NCBI RefSeq assembly: GCF_004766125.1
Contig: NZ_SJSA01000001.1
Coordinates: 620,001 to 684,000 of the forward strand
Origin: Duncaniella freteri
Lineage (GTDB): Bacteria; Bacteroidota; Bacteroidia; Bacteroidales; Muribaculaceae
Direction: 5' to 3'
Length of the DNA: 64,000 nt
A program made the translations under genes and the position numbers. A model generated the notes under the pieces. That model made no database searches and had not been told where the DNA came from. It worked only from the letters and a program-made list of their open reading frames with translations. Position 1 is the first letter of the stretch; every line of letters starts with the position of its first letter. Below are positions 33,229-43,355 of this stretch, piece by piece.

Positions 33229-34545
33229 TTAGCAGTACATGTTGAGGATAGCCTCGTAAAGCTCCTGCTTGCCTGATGTAAGCTTGGGCTCGGGCTGAGT
33301 CTTGGCATAAGCCACAACATCCTCAAGAGAAAGTTTGCCTTCCTCGAACTTCTTGCCCTCGCCGCCGTCGAATGAGGCATAGCGGTCAGCAAGCATCTTC
33401 TTGTAAGGAGACTTCTCAAGGAGCTCGGCTGCACTCTCAAGCGCACGTGCCATAGCGTCCATGCCTGCGATGTGAGCGATGAAGATATCCTCAAGGTCGG
33501 TAGAGTTACGACGAGTCTTCGCATCAAAGTTGGTGCCACCGTTGCCGAGACCTCCGTTACGGATGATCTGCATCATAGCCTGGGTAAGCTCAAAGTTATC
33601 GCAAGGGAACTGGTCGGTATCCCATCCGTTCTGGTAGTCGCCACGGTTAGCATCGATAGATCCGAGCATGTCATTGTCGACAGCCACACAGAGCTCGTGC
33701 TCGAATGTGTGACCTGCGAGAGTTGCATGGTTTACCTCGATGTTAACCTTGAAATCCTTGTCAAGACCGTGAGCCTTGAGGAATCCCACAACAGTCTCGG
33801 TATCTACGTCATACTGATGTTTGGATGGCTCCATGGGCTTGGGCTCAATGAGGAATGTGCCGGTGAATCCCTTGCTGCGTGCATAGTCACGAGCAATAGT
33901 GAGCATAGTGGCAAGATGCTCTTTCTCACGCTTCTGGTCAGTGTTGAGAAGGCTCATATAACCTTCGCGTCCACCCCAGAACACATAGTTGCCGCCACCG
34001 AGAGCGATGGTGGCATCAATAGCGTTCTTGATCTGAACAGCGGCGCGAGCCACTACGTCAAAGTCGGGATTGGTGGCTGCTCCGTTCATATAACGGCCGT
34101 TGCCGAACACGTTGGCGGTTCCCCAAAGGTTCTTGATGCCGGTCTCAGCCATCTTCTCCTTGAGATACTCAGTGATCTCCTTCATGCGTGCCTCATAGCT
34201 GTCGATATCGTCAAGATCACCGATAAGGTCAGTGTCATGGAAACAGAAATACTCGATACCGAGCTTCTGCATGATCTCGAAACCGGCGTCAACCTTCTGC
34301 TTTGCGATCGACATACCGTCCTCACCCTGGTTCCAGGGGAATGTCTTGGTGCCTGTTCCGAACTGGTCACCACCCTCTGCACAGAGAGTGTGCCACCATG
34401 CCATAGCAAACTTGAGCCAATCCTTCATAGGCTTGCCAAGAATCACTTTTTCTGCATCATAATAACGGTAAGCGAGGGGATTTCTGGAATCCTTGCCCTC
34501 GAACTTGATTTTCCCTATTTCCGGGAAATATTCCTTAACTGCCAT
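33229..34545 (-). CDS. xylA: Xylose isomerase
   Basis: Isomerises D-xylose to D-xylulose as a metal-dependent TIM barrel, 438 residues. It is the long (class II) type. Motifs: WHTLCAEGGDQFG, FCFHDTDLIG with the catalytic His/Asp, LWGTANVFGN, VFWGGREGYMSLLNTD, LIEPKPMEPSKHQYD with the metal-binding Glu/Lys, NIEVNHATLAGHTFEHEL, LGSIDANRGDYQNGWDTDQFP and the C-terminal GGTNFDAKTRRNS. All catalytic blocks are intact. It lies 37 nt after xylB and is in the same operon as the Nudix regulator and transporter. It would feed xylulose to XylB. Confidence 0.97.
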   Translation of the reverse strand: MAVKEYFPEIGKIKFEGKDSRNPLAYRYYDAEKVILGKPMKDWLKFAMAWWHTLCAEGGDQFGTGTKTFPWNQGEDGMSIAKQKVDAGFEIMQKLGIEYFCFHDTDLIGDLDDIDSYEARMKEITEYLKEKMAETGIKNLWGTANVFGNGRYMNGAATNPDFDVVARAAVQIKNAIDATIALGGGNYVFWGGREGYMSLLNTDQKREKEHLATMLTIARDYARSKGFTGTFLIEPKPMEPSKHQYDVDTETVVGFLKAHGLDKDFKVNIEVNHATLAGHTFEHELCVAVDNDMLGSIDANRGDYQNGWDTDQFPCDNFELTQAMMQIIRNGGLGNGGTNFDAKTRRNSTDLEDIFIAHIAGMDAMARALESAAELLEKSPYKKMLADRYASFDGGEGKKFEEGKLSLEDVVAYAKTQPEPKLTSGKQELYEAILNMYC

Positions 34546-34582
34546 AGTTAATAAGTTGTAGTTGATTAGGTTGGTTATTATA

Positions 34583-36067
34583 TTATAGATTTCTATTCAA
34601 TCGTTCTTTCCAAAGCGCATAAGCTTCTGCATAGGCACGACGGTCAGCTTCGACAGGCTCTATCACCTCAATCTTCTCAAGTGAGGAGAAGGCCTCGTTG
34701 TTGTCGGCATATATGCCGGCTCCGATACCTGCACCCTTTGCAGCACCTACTGATCCGTCGGTATCATAAAGCTCTATTGTAGCCCCGCTGACACCAGCAA
34801 GAGTGTTACGGAAAAGCGGGCTCAGGAACATGTTGGCATGACCGGCATGAATCTTGCTCAACTTCATACCCATCTCAGCCATGACCTCCATTCCGTACAT
34901 AAATGAAAATACTATGCCCTCCTGCTCGGCACGGAGAAGGTGAGAACGGTCGTGGGTAAGGAAGTTGACACCATGTATGGAGCACCCTATCTCCTTGTTG
35001 CGGAGCACTCGCTCAGCACCATTGCCGAACGGTATCACCGATACTCCGGCAGCTCCTATAGGAGCCGTTTCGGCAAGATCGTTCATACCGGGATAGGATA
35101 TGCCTTCAGGTGCGATGACGCGTTTGCTCCATGAATTGAGTATACCTGTGCCATTGATACAGAGCAGCACTCCGAGGCGGGTCTGTTCAGGTGTATGATT
35201 TACATGGGCAAAGGTGTTGACACGGCTCTGAGGATCATAATTGACATCCCCGAGCACACCGTATACCACACCCGACGTTCCGGCTGTGGATGCAACTTCT
35301 CCGGGATTGAATACATTGAGCGACAGAGCATTGTTGGGTTGATCACCTGCACGATAAGCCACAGGGATCCCTTCTGCCAGCCCAAGGTCAGCAGCCGCCT
35401 CGGCTGTGACACGCCCCTGTATGGAGAATGTCGGCACAATCTCAGGAAGGATATCGGCATCAAACCCGAGGTAATCAAGGAGGAAAGCTGCCGGACCGCC
35501 CTCCTTAAAGTCCCAAAGCATCATTTCACTCAGACCGGAAATGGTGGTGCACAAGTGACCGGTGAGACGCATGGCGGCATAATCGCCAGGCAACATTATT
35601 TTGTAGATACGTTCGAATGTCTCCGGCTCGTTCTCCTTAACCCAGGCAAGCTTGGTGGCAGTGAAATTACCCGGAGAATTGAGAAGATGGCTCAGACACT
35701 GAGTCTCGCCAAGGTCACAGAATGCTTTCTCGCCGTAAGGCACACCGCGTGAGTCACACCATATGATTGCCGGACGAAGAGGCTTGAGCTCCTTATCGAC
35801 CATGACAAGACCATGCATCTGATAAGAGATGCCTATCGCCTTTATATCCTTAGGGTCGATCTTCGATGAAGCCATAACAGAAGCAGTAGCCTGCTTCAGA
35901 CAATCCCACCACTGCTCGGGTCGCTGCTCGGCCCATCCCGGACGCAGAGAAATGATCTCGGCTTCGGTACGTGGATAGAAGTCACTTGCTATAGTCCTGC
36001 CGCTCACAGCATCAACAAGGCTCGCTTTAACTGACGAGCTACCTATGTCATATCCTAAAAGGTACAT
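34583..36067 (-). CDS. xylB: Xylulokinase
   Basis: A FGGY-family carbohydrate kinase that phosphorylates D-xylulose. From ATG 36067 the 494-residue protein starts MYLLGYDIGSSSVKASLVDA, with the first phosphate loop. It continues with RPGWAEQRPEQWWD, AIGISYQMHGLVMVDKE, IIWCDSRG, the MLWDFKEGG region, VPVAYRAGDQPNNAL (catalytic Asp in GDQ), STAGTSGVVYGV and the C-terminal GGAGIGAGIYA ATP-binding region. The long upstream in-frame extension lies inside the preceding Nudix gene and is not part of the protein. It sits 34 nt after the Nudix gene and 37 nt before xylA. Confidence 0.93.
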   Translation of the reverse strand: MYLLGYDIGSSSVKASLVDAVSGRTIASDFYPRTEAEIISLRPGWAEQRPEQWWDCLKQATASVMASSKIDPKDIKAIGISYQMHGLVMVDKELKPLRPAIIWCDSRGVPYGEKAFCDLGETQCLSHLLNSPGNFTATKLAWVKENEPETFERIYKIMLPGDYAAMRLTGHLCTTISGLSEMMLWDFKEGGPAAFLLDYLGFDADILPEIVPTFSIQGRVTAEAAADLGLAEGIPVAYRAGDQPNNALSLNVFNPGEVASTAGTSGVVYGVLGDVNYDPQSRVNTFAHVNHTPEQTRLGVLLCINGTGILNSWSKRVIAPEGISYPGMNDLAETAPIGAAGVSVIPFGNGAERVLRNKEIGCSIHGVNFLTHDRSHLLRAEQEGIVFSFMYGMEVMAEMGMKLSKIHAGHANMFLSPLFRNTLAGVSGATIELYDTDGSVGAAKGAGIGAGIYADNNEAFSSLEKIEVIEPVEADRRAYAEAYALWKERLNRNL

Positions 36068-36101
36068 CTGTTCTTTATGGAGTTTAATAAAATTTATAGA
36101 A

Positions 36102-36830
36102 TCATCTGCTGGTATTGTAAATCTTCCGGTCGAACTTAAAGTACCGCGCCGCACGATGTGCCACCCCTTTCTGCCGTTCCTCAAGAGGGACCACATAGGG
36201 CATCTGGGAGATTTTTTTGTGGAAATTACGTACATCCAGCTCCTTACCATGTATGATTTCCGCAAGTGTGCGCAGCTGCGATGCCGTGAACTTCTTGGGG
36301 AGAAGGTCGAAAAGTATGGAACGATTGTTCTCCACTTCCCTGCGTACGGACTTAAGGGCCTCGGCAATGATGAGATTGTGGTCAAATGCAAGCGTCCCGA
36401 CTTCTCCTACGGGCACCCACTCGGCAGATTCGCGGTTGACCAACCGCTGCATAGCAGCATCAAGCTTGACGATAGCAAAATAAGCTACCGTGACTATACG
36501 CTCCACATGAGCCTGCTGGGCGCGTTCGAGCCATACGATGTCACGGAGGTTGCGTGTGCGGTCCTTTGAACCGAAAGTCTTGAACTGCTGAAGAGGCACG
36601 TCCTTGACACCTGTCAATTCATGGAGCACACGCATAGCCGCCTCATCAAGATCCTCGTCCTGATAAATAAGGCTGCCAGGCAGCTTCATGTCATTGTATT
36701 CTCCGTTTTCATCCTTGCCGCTTCGCTTCACCAGAAGCACCCTTAGATTGGACCCATCGAAACCGAGTACGACACAGTCAATAGAGATGTGATTATTTGC
36801 TAAACGAACCATGGTGCGTTTAAGATTCAA
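36102..36830 (-). CDS. Nudix-fold transcriptional regulator of the xylose operon (NrtR/AraR-like)
   Basis: A 242-residue protein with an N-terminal Nudix-fold domain (ISIDCVVLGFDGSNLRVLLVKRSG, about 18-40) and a C-terminal winged-helix-like part (PKKFTASQLRTLAEIIHGKELDVRNFHKKI, about 175-208). The Nudix box region GSLIYQDEDLDEAAMRVLHELTG lacks two of the usual catalytic Glu (RE is RV, EE is EL), so hydrolysis is unlikely and sugar or nucleotide sensing probable. This matches the known Bacteroides Nudix-type regulators such as AraR. It is first in the operon with xylB, xylA and the transporter, so I infer a xylose-responsive repressor/activator. The start at 36830 is preferred; 36812 is possible. 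Confidence 0.82.
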   Translation of the reverse strand: MNLKRTMVRLANNHISIDCVVLGFDGSNLRVLLVKRSGKDENGEYNDMKLPGSLIYQDEDLDEAAMRVLHELTGVKDVPLQQFKTFGSKDRTRNLRDIVWLERAQQAHVERIVTVAYFAIVKLDAAMQRLVNRESAEWVPVGEVGTLAFDHNLIIAEALKSVRREVENNRSILFDLLPKKFTASQLRTLAEIIHGKELDVRNFHKKISQMPYVVPLEERQKGVAHRAARYFKFDRKIYNTSR

Positions 36831-36855
36831 TAAGTGGTTTTCATGTTTATGTGCG

Positions 36856-36888
36856 CAAATTTACGAATCTTTTTTTGATAAATACAAA
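36856..36888 (-). promoter_or_regulatory. Promoter of the Nudix-xylBA-xylE operon
   Basis: Minus-strand -33 TTTG (36885-36888), 21-nt spacer, -7 TAAATTTG (36856-36863). The start would be near 36850, about 20 nt before the Nudix ATG at 36830. Confidence 0.65.
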
Positions 36889-37001
36889 TAATTTTGATGT
36901 TATAAAACATTAAATTCTAAAATTTTAGTTTTCGTACTTTTCACATTATCCTCATCTCTGTCTTAACCGTCTATCTTATAAAAATTTGACTAAAAAATAT
37001 C

Positions 37002-37172
37002 ATGAAAATCTATCCTGACATCAACATTCTTCACGGCGACGTTGTTAGTATAGACGGAAGGTCGAATCTCCCCGGACGACATCGGGCATCTAATCTCCCC
37101 CTTGCAATCCGGCTCTCCTACCCGGCCAGCCACGTATTCAACAAACAAGGAAAAACAATCTGTAACAACTAA
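37002..37172 (+). CDS. Possible 56-residue upstream ORF of the ompA-like gene
   Basis: ATG at 37002 opens a 56-codon frame (MKIYPDINILHGDVVSIDGR, then an Arg/Pro-rich middle and NKQGKTICNN) ending 11 nt before the ompA-like start. No homologue or signal is recognised, and it could be chance or 5' leader. Listed at low confidence because the reading frame occupies nearly the whole leader. Confidence 0.2.
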   Translation: MKIYPDINILHGDVVSIDGRSNLPGRHRASNLPLAIRLSYPASHVFNKQGKTICNN

Positions 37173-37183
37173 CTGTAATCACG

Positions 37184-38284
37184 ATGAAAAAAGTCTTAAT
37201 CGCCGCCGCATTAGCCGGCTGTGCTCTTACCGTCGGCGCTCAAAACGTCATCGAGCGACCCACTTTCCTCGACAATTGGACAATCGGCTTAGACGCCGGT
37301 CTCACAACTCCATTGAAGGGACATTCTTTCTTCCAGAATATGCGTAGCCAGTACGGCATACACATCGGAAAGCAGATCACACCTCTGCTTGGACTTGGCA
37401 TCGAGGGACAATGGGGTGTGAACACCACGCCGAGCCCTACCGCTTTTGACACCCAATACATCGGGGCATACGGTACTGTAAACATGAACAATCTTCTCGC
37501 TGGCTTCCAATGTGAGCCTCGCAAGGTATGGGTAGACGCAGTGGTCGGCATCGGCTGGGGACATGCTTTCTTTCCCGGAGCACATGACCAGAACTGGATT
37601 GCCGCCAAGACCGGAGCCGCCATCAACTTCGCCGTAACCGACAATTTCAGCATCGCTGTAAAACCTGATGTGCTGTGGAACATCTCAGGAGGAGGCGAAC
37701 CCACCCAGTTCAATGCCAAACGCGCCAATTTTGAACTCATGGTAGGGTTGAACTACAACTTCGGTCCCGGCTTCCAGTGCGTGACCTGTCCTCCCGATAA
37801 TTCTGCCGAAATTGCAGCCCTCAACGATCAGGTCAACACACTCCGTGCAGGCGTAGTAGCCGCCGCTGACGACCTCGCCGCATCTCAGGCTGAAAATGCA
37901 GCCCTCGCCGCAGCCCTTGCCGCAGCCCAGAACCAGCCTGTGAAGGTAGTGGCCGACACCACTTTCAATAGCGTACGTTTCGTATTCTTCAAGATTGGCT
38001 CAAGCAAGGTCACTGCCGACCAGCTTCCTAACGTGGTGATGATCGCCGACTACATGAAGCACAACCCCAATTCGACTGTAGTTATCAAGGGTTACGCTTC
38101 ACAGGACGGACCCAAGGATCTCAACGAGCGTCTCGCTCGTGCCCGCGCCGAATCAGTTAAGGACATGCTTGTCCGCAAGTACGGCATCAAGGCATCACGT
38201 ATCCAGGCTGAGGGACAGGGTATAGGCCATATGTTCAAAGAGGAGAGCTGGAACCGAGTATCCATCTGTACACTCGACGACTAA
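37184..38284 (+). CDS. OmpA-family outer-membrane protein
   Basis: A 366-residue outer-membrane protein. The signal peptide MKKVLIAAALAGCALTVGAQ is followed by a small beta-barrel (about 24-200: NWTIGLDAGLTTPLKG, GLGIEGQWGVNT, FELMVGLNYNFG), a coiled-coil-like, Ala-rich linker (AALNDQVNTLRAG, DDLAASQAENAALAAALAAAQN, about 207-247) and a C-terminal OmpA peptidoglycan-binding domain (VRFVFFKIGSSKVTADQ, VVIKGYASQDGPKDLNERLARARAESVKDMLV, ASRIQAEGQG). The NL-xx-LSxxRA-like arginine-rich core is present as NERLARARAESV. It anchors the outer membrane to the cell wall. Converges on the HD gene at a two-way hairpin. Confidence 0.92.
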   Translation: MKKVLIAAALAGCALTVGAQNVIERPTFLDNWTIGLDAGLTTPLKGHSFFQNMRSQYGIHIGKQITPLLGLGIEGQWGVNTTPSPTAFDTQYIGAYGTVNMNNLLAGFQCEPRKVWVDAVVGIGWGHAFFPGAHDQNWIAAKTGAAINFAVTDNFSIAVKPDVLWNISGGGEPTQFNAKRANFELMVGLNYNFGPGFQCVTCPPDNSAEIAALNDQVNTLRAGVVAAADDLAASQAENAALAAALAAAQNQPVKVVADTTFNSVRFVFFKIGSSKVTADQLPNVVMIADYMKHNPNSTVVIKGYASQDGPKDLNERLARARAESVKDMLVRKYGIKASRIQAEGQGIGHMFKEESWNRVSICTLDD

Positions 38285-38395
38285 ACCATCAATGAATACC
38301 TGACGGATATGTGCGGCACATAGGCAGAGCTTATGAAGTAAACAGCAGAGCCTCCCTGCCATAGCATACCGGGTAAAACTCTCTGATGAAATAAA

Positions 38396-38457
38396 GAAAC
38401 TCCGGAGAACCAAAGATTATAGAATGTATCTATAGCTCTTTGGATCTCCGGAATTTC
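38396..38457. terminator. Bidirectional hairpin between ompA-like and HD genes
   Basis: CTCCGGAGAACCAAAG (38400-38415) pairs with CTTTGGATCTCCGGA (38438-38452), extended by GAAA/TTTC at the base. It serves converging transcripts (HD gene on the minus strand ends at 38476). Confidence 0.7.
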
Positions 38458-38475
38458 CTATTTTTGCCGTATACC

Positions 38476-39096
38476 TTATCTTATTGTCTCATCGCGCTCA
38501 AATATCTGTGAGGCGACAGTGTCGGCTGTATGTATCAGAGGAAGAAGGGGTGAATTCATTATCGATTGACGGTAACTCTTATCCTGTTCTATGGAAGCGG
38601 AGTCGACAGCCCATGGACCCATATGCCAACGTATTGCGCATATCTCATCATCCTCCAGGTCAAGCCCCATACGCAGAAGCATCACCACTGATTTTTCACC
38701 ATGACCTATGGGTAGCTGTGAATAGTTGACTTCATATTCCTGGACCTCTTCCCATACCCCGATCTCATTCTTACGCTTGCGTGTGACAAGCCTGTATATA
38801 TTGGCTTTACACACGTCATGCAGAAGCGATGCAAGCACAACGGCATCGACAGGCAGGCTCTTCTCAAGGTCAGGACGGCGTTTCAGCACCCCTTCACGGA
38901 GCATCATCGCGGCGTCATACACATTGAGAGAATGTTCAACAAGCCCTCCGGGATGATTGTAATGGTTACGGACTGATGCGGGAGCCTCAAAAAAACCATA
39001 TGTATCAAGGTCCTCGATGACGTATTCTATATTCTCACGTCCTGTGGAGCGAAGAAGCTCACAGAAACGTTGTTTCTTATCTTCCGATTGTGACAT
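38476..39096 (-). CDS. HD-domain phosphohydrolase-like protein
   Basis: A 206-residue HD-superfamily protein. Metal-binding residues: H in YNHPGGLVEHSLNVYDAAMMLRE (about 45-67), the HD pair in LASLLHDVCKANIYRL (about 87-102), and further histidines in PIGHGEKSVVMLLRM and IRWHMGPWAVD. The architecture resembles bacterial HD hydrolases of unknown nucleotide or nucleic-acid substrate. It starts 31 nt after the preceding lipoprotein gene, so it may be the third gene of the GH97-lipoprotein unit. No signal peptide; cytoplasmic. The substrate cannot be named. Confidence 0.85.
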   Translation of the reverse strand: MSQSEDKKQRFCELLRSTGRENIEYVIEDLDTYGFFEAPASVRNHYNHPGGLVEHSLNVYDAAMMLREGVLKRRPDLEKSLPVDAVVLASLLHDVCKANIYRLVTRKRKNEIGVWEEVQEYEVNYSQLPIGHGEKSVVMLLRMGLDLEDDEICAIRWHMGPWAVDSASIEQDKSYRQSIMNSPLLPLIHTADTVASQIFERDETIR

Positions 39097-39127
39097 AGCT
39101 TATTTAATACTTATTAATCCCCCTCAT

Positions 39128-41877
<2,750 letters not shown>

Positions 41878-41906
41878 TCATCAGAAAGCGGATAGAATAG
41901 TACAAA

Positions 41907-41996
41907 AGTAACAGAAGAAACAAAAGTTTCAATCATATGATACGCCTCTATGTTATGAAGGCTCAATGAAAACAAACTTTTGTTTCTTCTGTTACT
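41907..41996 (-). terminator. 23-bp perfect inverted repeat after susD-2
   Basis: 41907-41929 and 41974-41996 are exact complements (core AACAGAAGAAACAAAAGTTT) with a 44-nt loop, 27 nt past the susD stop. It probably ends the susCD-2 transcript; the following minus-strand sequence is T-rich. Confidence 0.65.
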
Positions 41997-42022
41997 TCTG
42001 TTCTCAGATCATTCTCAGATCA

Positions 42023-43348
42023 TCACTGAGTAAGGAGTGGATTCGCCTGTATGGCAGCAGTGGGGATAGGTATGGTGTAACGGCTGTCGCCCTGCTCAAG
42101 CACATATACGTCATCACGGAACTTACGTTCCATGCGTGGCTGAGTAGTGCGTCGCAGGTCAAACCACCTGTGACCTTCGAAAGCAAGCTCCCTCGCTCTC
42201 TCATCATATATCTCCACAAGCAAAGCTTCAGGTGAAAGACGTTTCACATAAGCCTCCTTATCAGGATAAGCCTCAGCCGTATAGCGGGCTGACTGAAGTT
42301 TCAGCAGATAATCGGCGGCATCGTCATAACGCTTACAATTCCATGCGCTCTCGGCGGCATTGAGATATATCTCACCCACTCGCAACGAGCATGAATACGT
42401 GTTGCTGCCACCTTTTACTATACGTGTTCCTGATTCTGTAGGTTCATAATATGCCTCAAGGCGCAGATCCTGACCATCATACAGGCTTAAGAAGTCACTG
42501 TTCACCTTAAGTGTGCGTTTATAGTTATTGACCATAACCTGCTCAAGAGCAACGATATTCTCCACTGAATTATACTCGTTGGGCAAACGTACAGTGATAT
42601 CCTCCAGATTGTCATTCACAGCAAGCACTTTTGCGGATGCCGCGAGACTCTCTTCCCATTTACCCATATATAGGTATACACGCGAACGAAGAGCATCGAC
42701 ACTGATCTTATTGAAGCGATAATTATAACCTGTCTCCCAAGAGTCTACATTGAGATAAGACTCCGCTGTATCAAGGTCGGATGTGACTGATTCGTATATA
42801 TCGCCAAGCATGGAACGGCTAAGCAAAGTCTCCACATCGCTGTTGAGTTTGAGAGGCACAGCCTTGGTGACAGCCGGGTCACACTTGGTGTAGGCGGGAG
42901 CATGGAGATTGGCAAGAATAAAGTGCATATAGGCACGCAACATATATGCCTCACCCACCATCTGACGTATCTCCGGTCCGGTGCCGCCTATAATGGATGC
43001 CTCTGACTCTATCACATAGTTGGCTATGAACAACACGTGATAGAAGCTACGCCAAGAAAATGTCGAGGTGTTTTCGTTCGCTCCGTTATCTTTCCAGGCC
43101 CAGATGTCGAAATATGACTCCAGATCGTATTCGGACATCGAAGGCTCAAGCAGCACCTCATCGCTACGGAACGATGCGAGACCACGGTCAGAGGGCACAT
43201 AGGAGTAGGCTTCGGTCATAAGCGCGCGAAAATCTTCGGCTGTAGTAGGTATGACCTTGCCTACAGGCTGGATGTCAAGATAATCGTCACATGAACTCAG
43301 CATCACTAGGAGCGATGCAAGGAGAGTATATAATAATGTCTTGTTCAT
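42023..43348 (-). CDS. SusD/RagB-family lipoprotein (system 2)
   Basis: A 441-residue SusD homologue with lipobox LVMLSSC and start CDDYLDIQPVGKVIPTT. The helical core is recognisable in SFYHVLFIANYVIESEAS, VGEAYMLRAYMHFILANLHAP (the MLRAYMHF motif), VGEIYLNAAESAWN and EIYDERARELAFEGHRWFDLRR, a SusD C-terminal signature. It follows susC by 7 nt (43349-43355) and ends at the inverted repeat. The ligand is unknown; the nearby GH97 enzyme suggests a glucan and the nearby metalloprotease a peptide. Confidence 0.93.
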   Translation of the reverse strand: MNKTLLYTLLASLLVMLSSCDDYLDIQPVGKVIPTTAEDFRALMTEAYSYVPSDRGLASFRSDEVLLEPSMSEYDLESYFDIWAWKDNGANENTSTFSWRSFYHVLFIANYVIESEASIIGGTGPEIRQMVGEAYMLRAYMHFILANLHAPAYTKCDPAVTKAVPLKLNSDVETLLSRSMLGDIYESVTSDLDTAESYLNVDSWETGYNYRFNKISVDALRSRVYLYMGKWEESLAASAKVLAVNDNLEDITVRLPNEYNSVENIVALEQVMVNNYKRTLKVNSDFLSLYDGQDLRLEAYYEPTESGTRIVKGGSNTYSCSLRVGEIYLNAAESAWNCKRYDDAADYLLKLQSARYTAEAYPDKEAYVKRLSPEALLVEIYDERARELAFEGHRWFDLRRTTQPRMERKFRDDVYVLEQGDSRYTIPIPTAAIQANPLLTQ

Positions 43349-43355
43349 AAGATCT

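Larger units (their letters stand above)
36831..37183. other. 353-nt divergent intergenic region (Nudix regulator / OmpA)
   Basis: Divergent promoters for the Nudix-xyl operon (minus) and the ompA-like gene (plus). It carries small palindromes upstream of the xyl promoter: ATGTTATAAAACAT (36897-36910) and CTAAAATTTTAG (36917-36928), which may be operators. A 56-codon plus-strand ORF (37002-37172) is listed separately. No clear TAnnTTTG was found for the ompA-like gene. Confidence 0.5.

Noticed and set aside
33472..34551. Long open frame (359 codons) antisense to xylA
   Set aside because: Exactly mirrors the intact xylose isomerase gene; the composition reflects codon bias of the real gene, with no domain of its own.
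36067..36391. N-terminal extension of xylB from ATG 36391
   Set aside because: Lies within the Nudix regulator gene; the FGGY kinase fold starts at MYLLGYDIG (36067).
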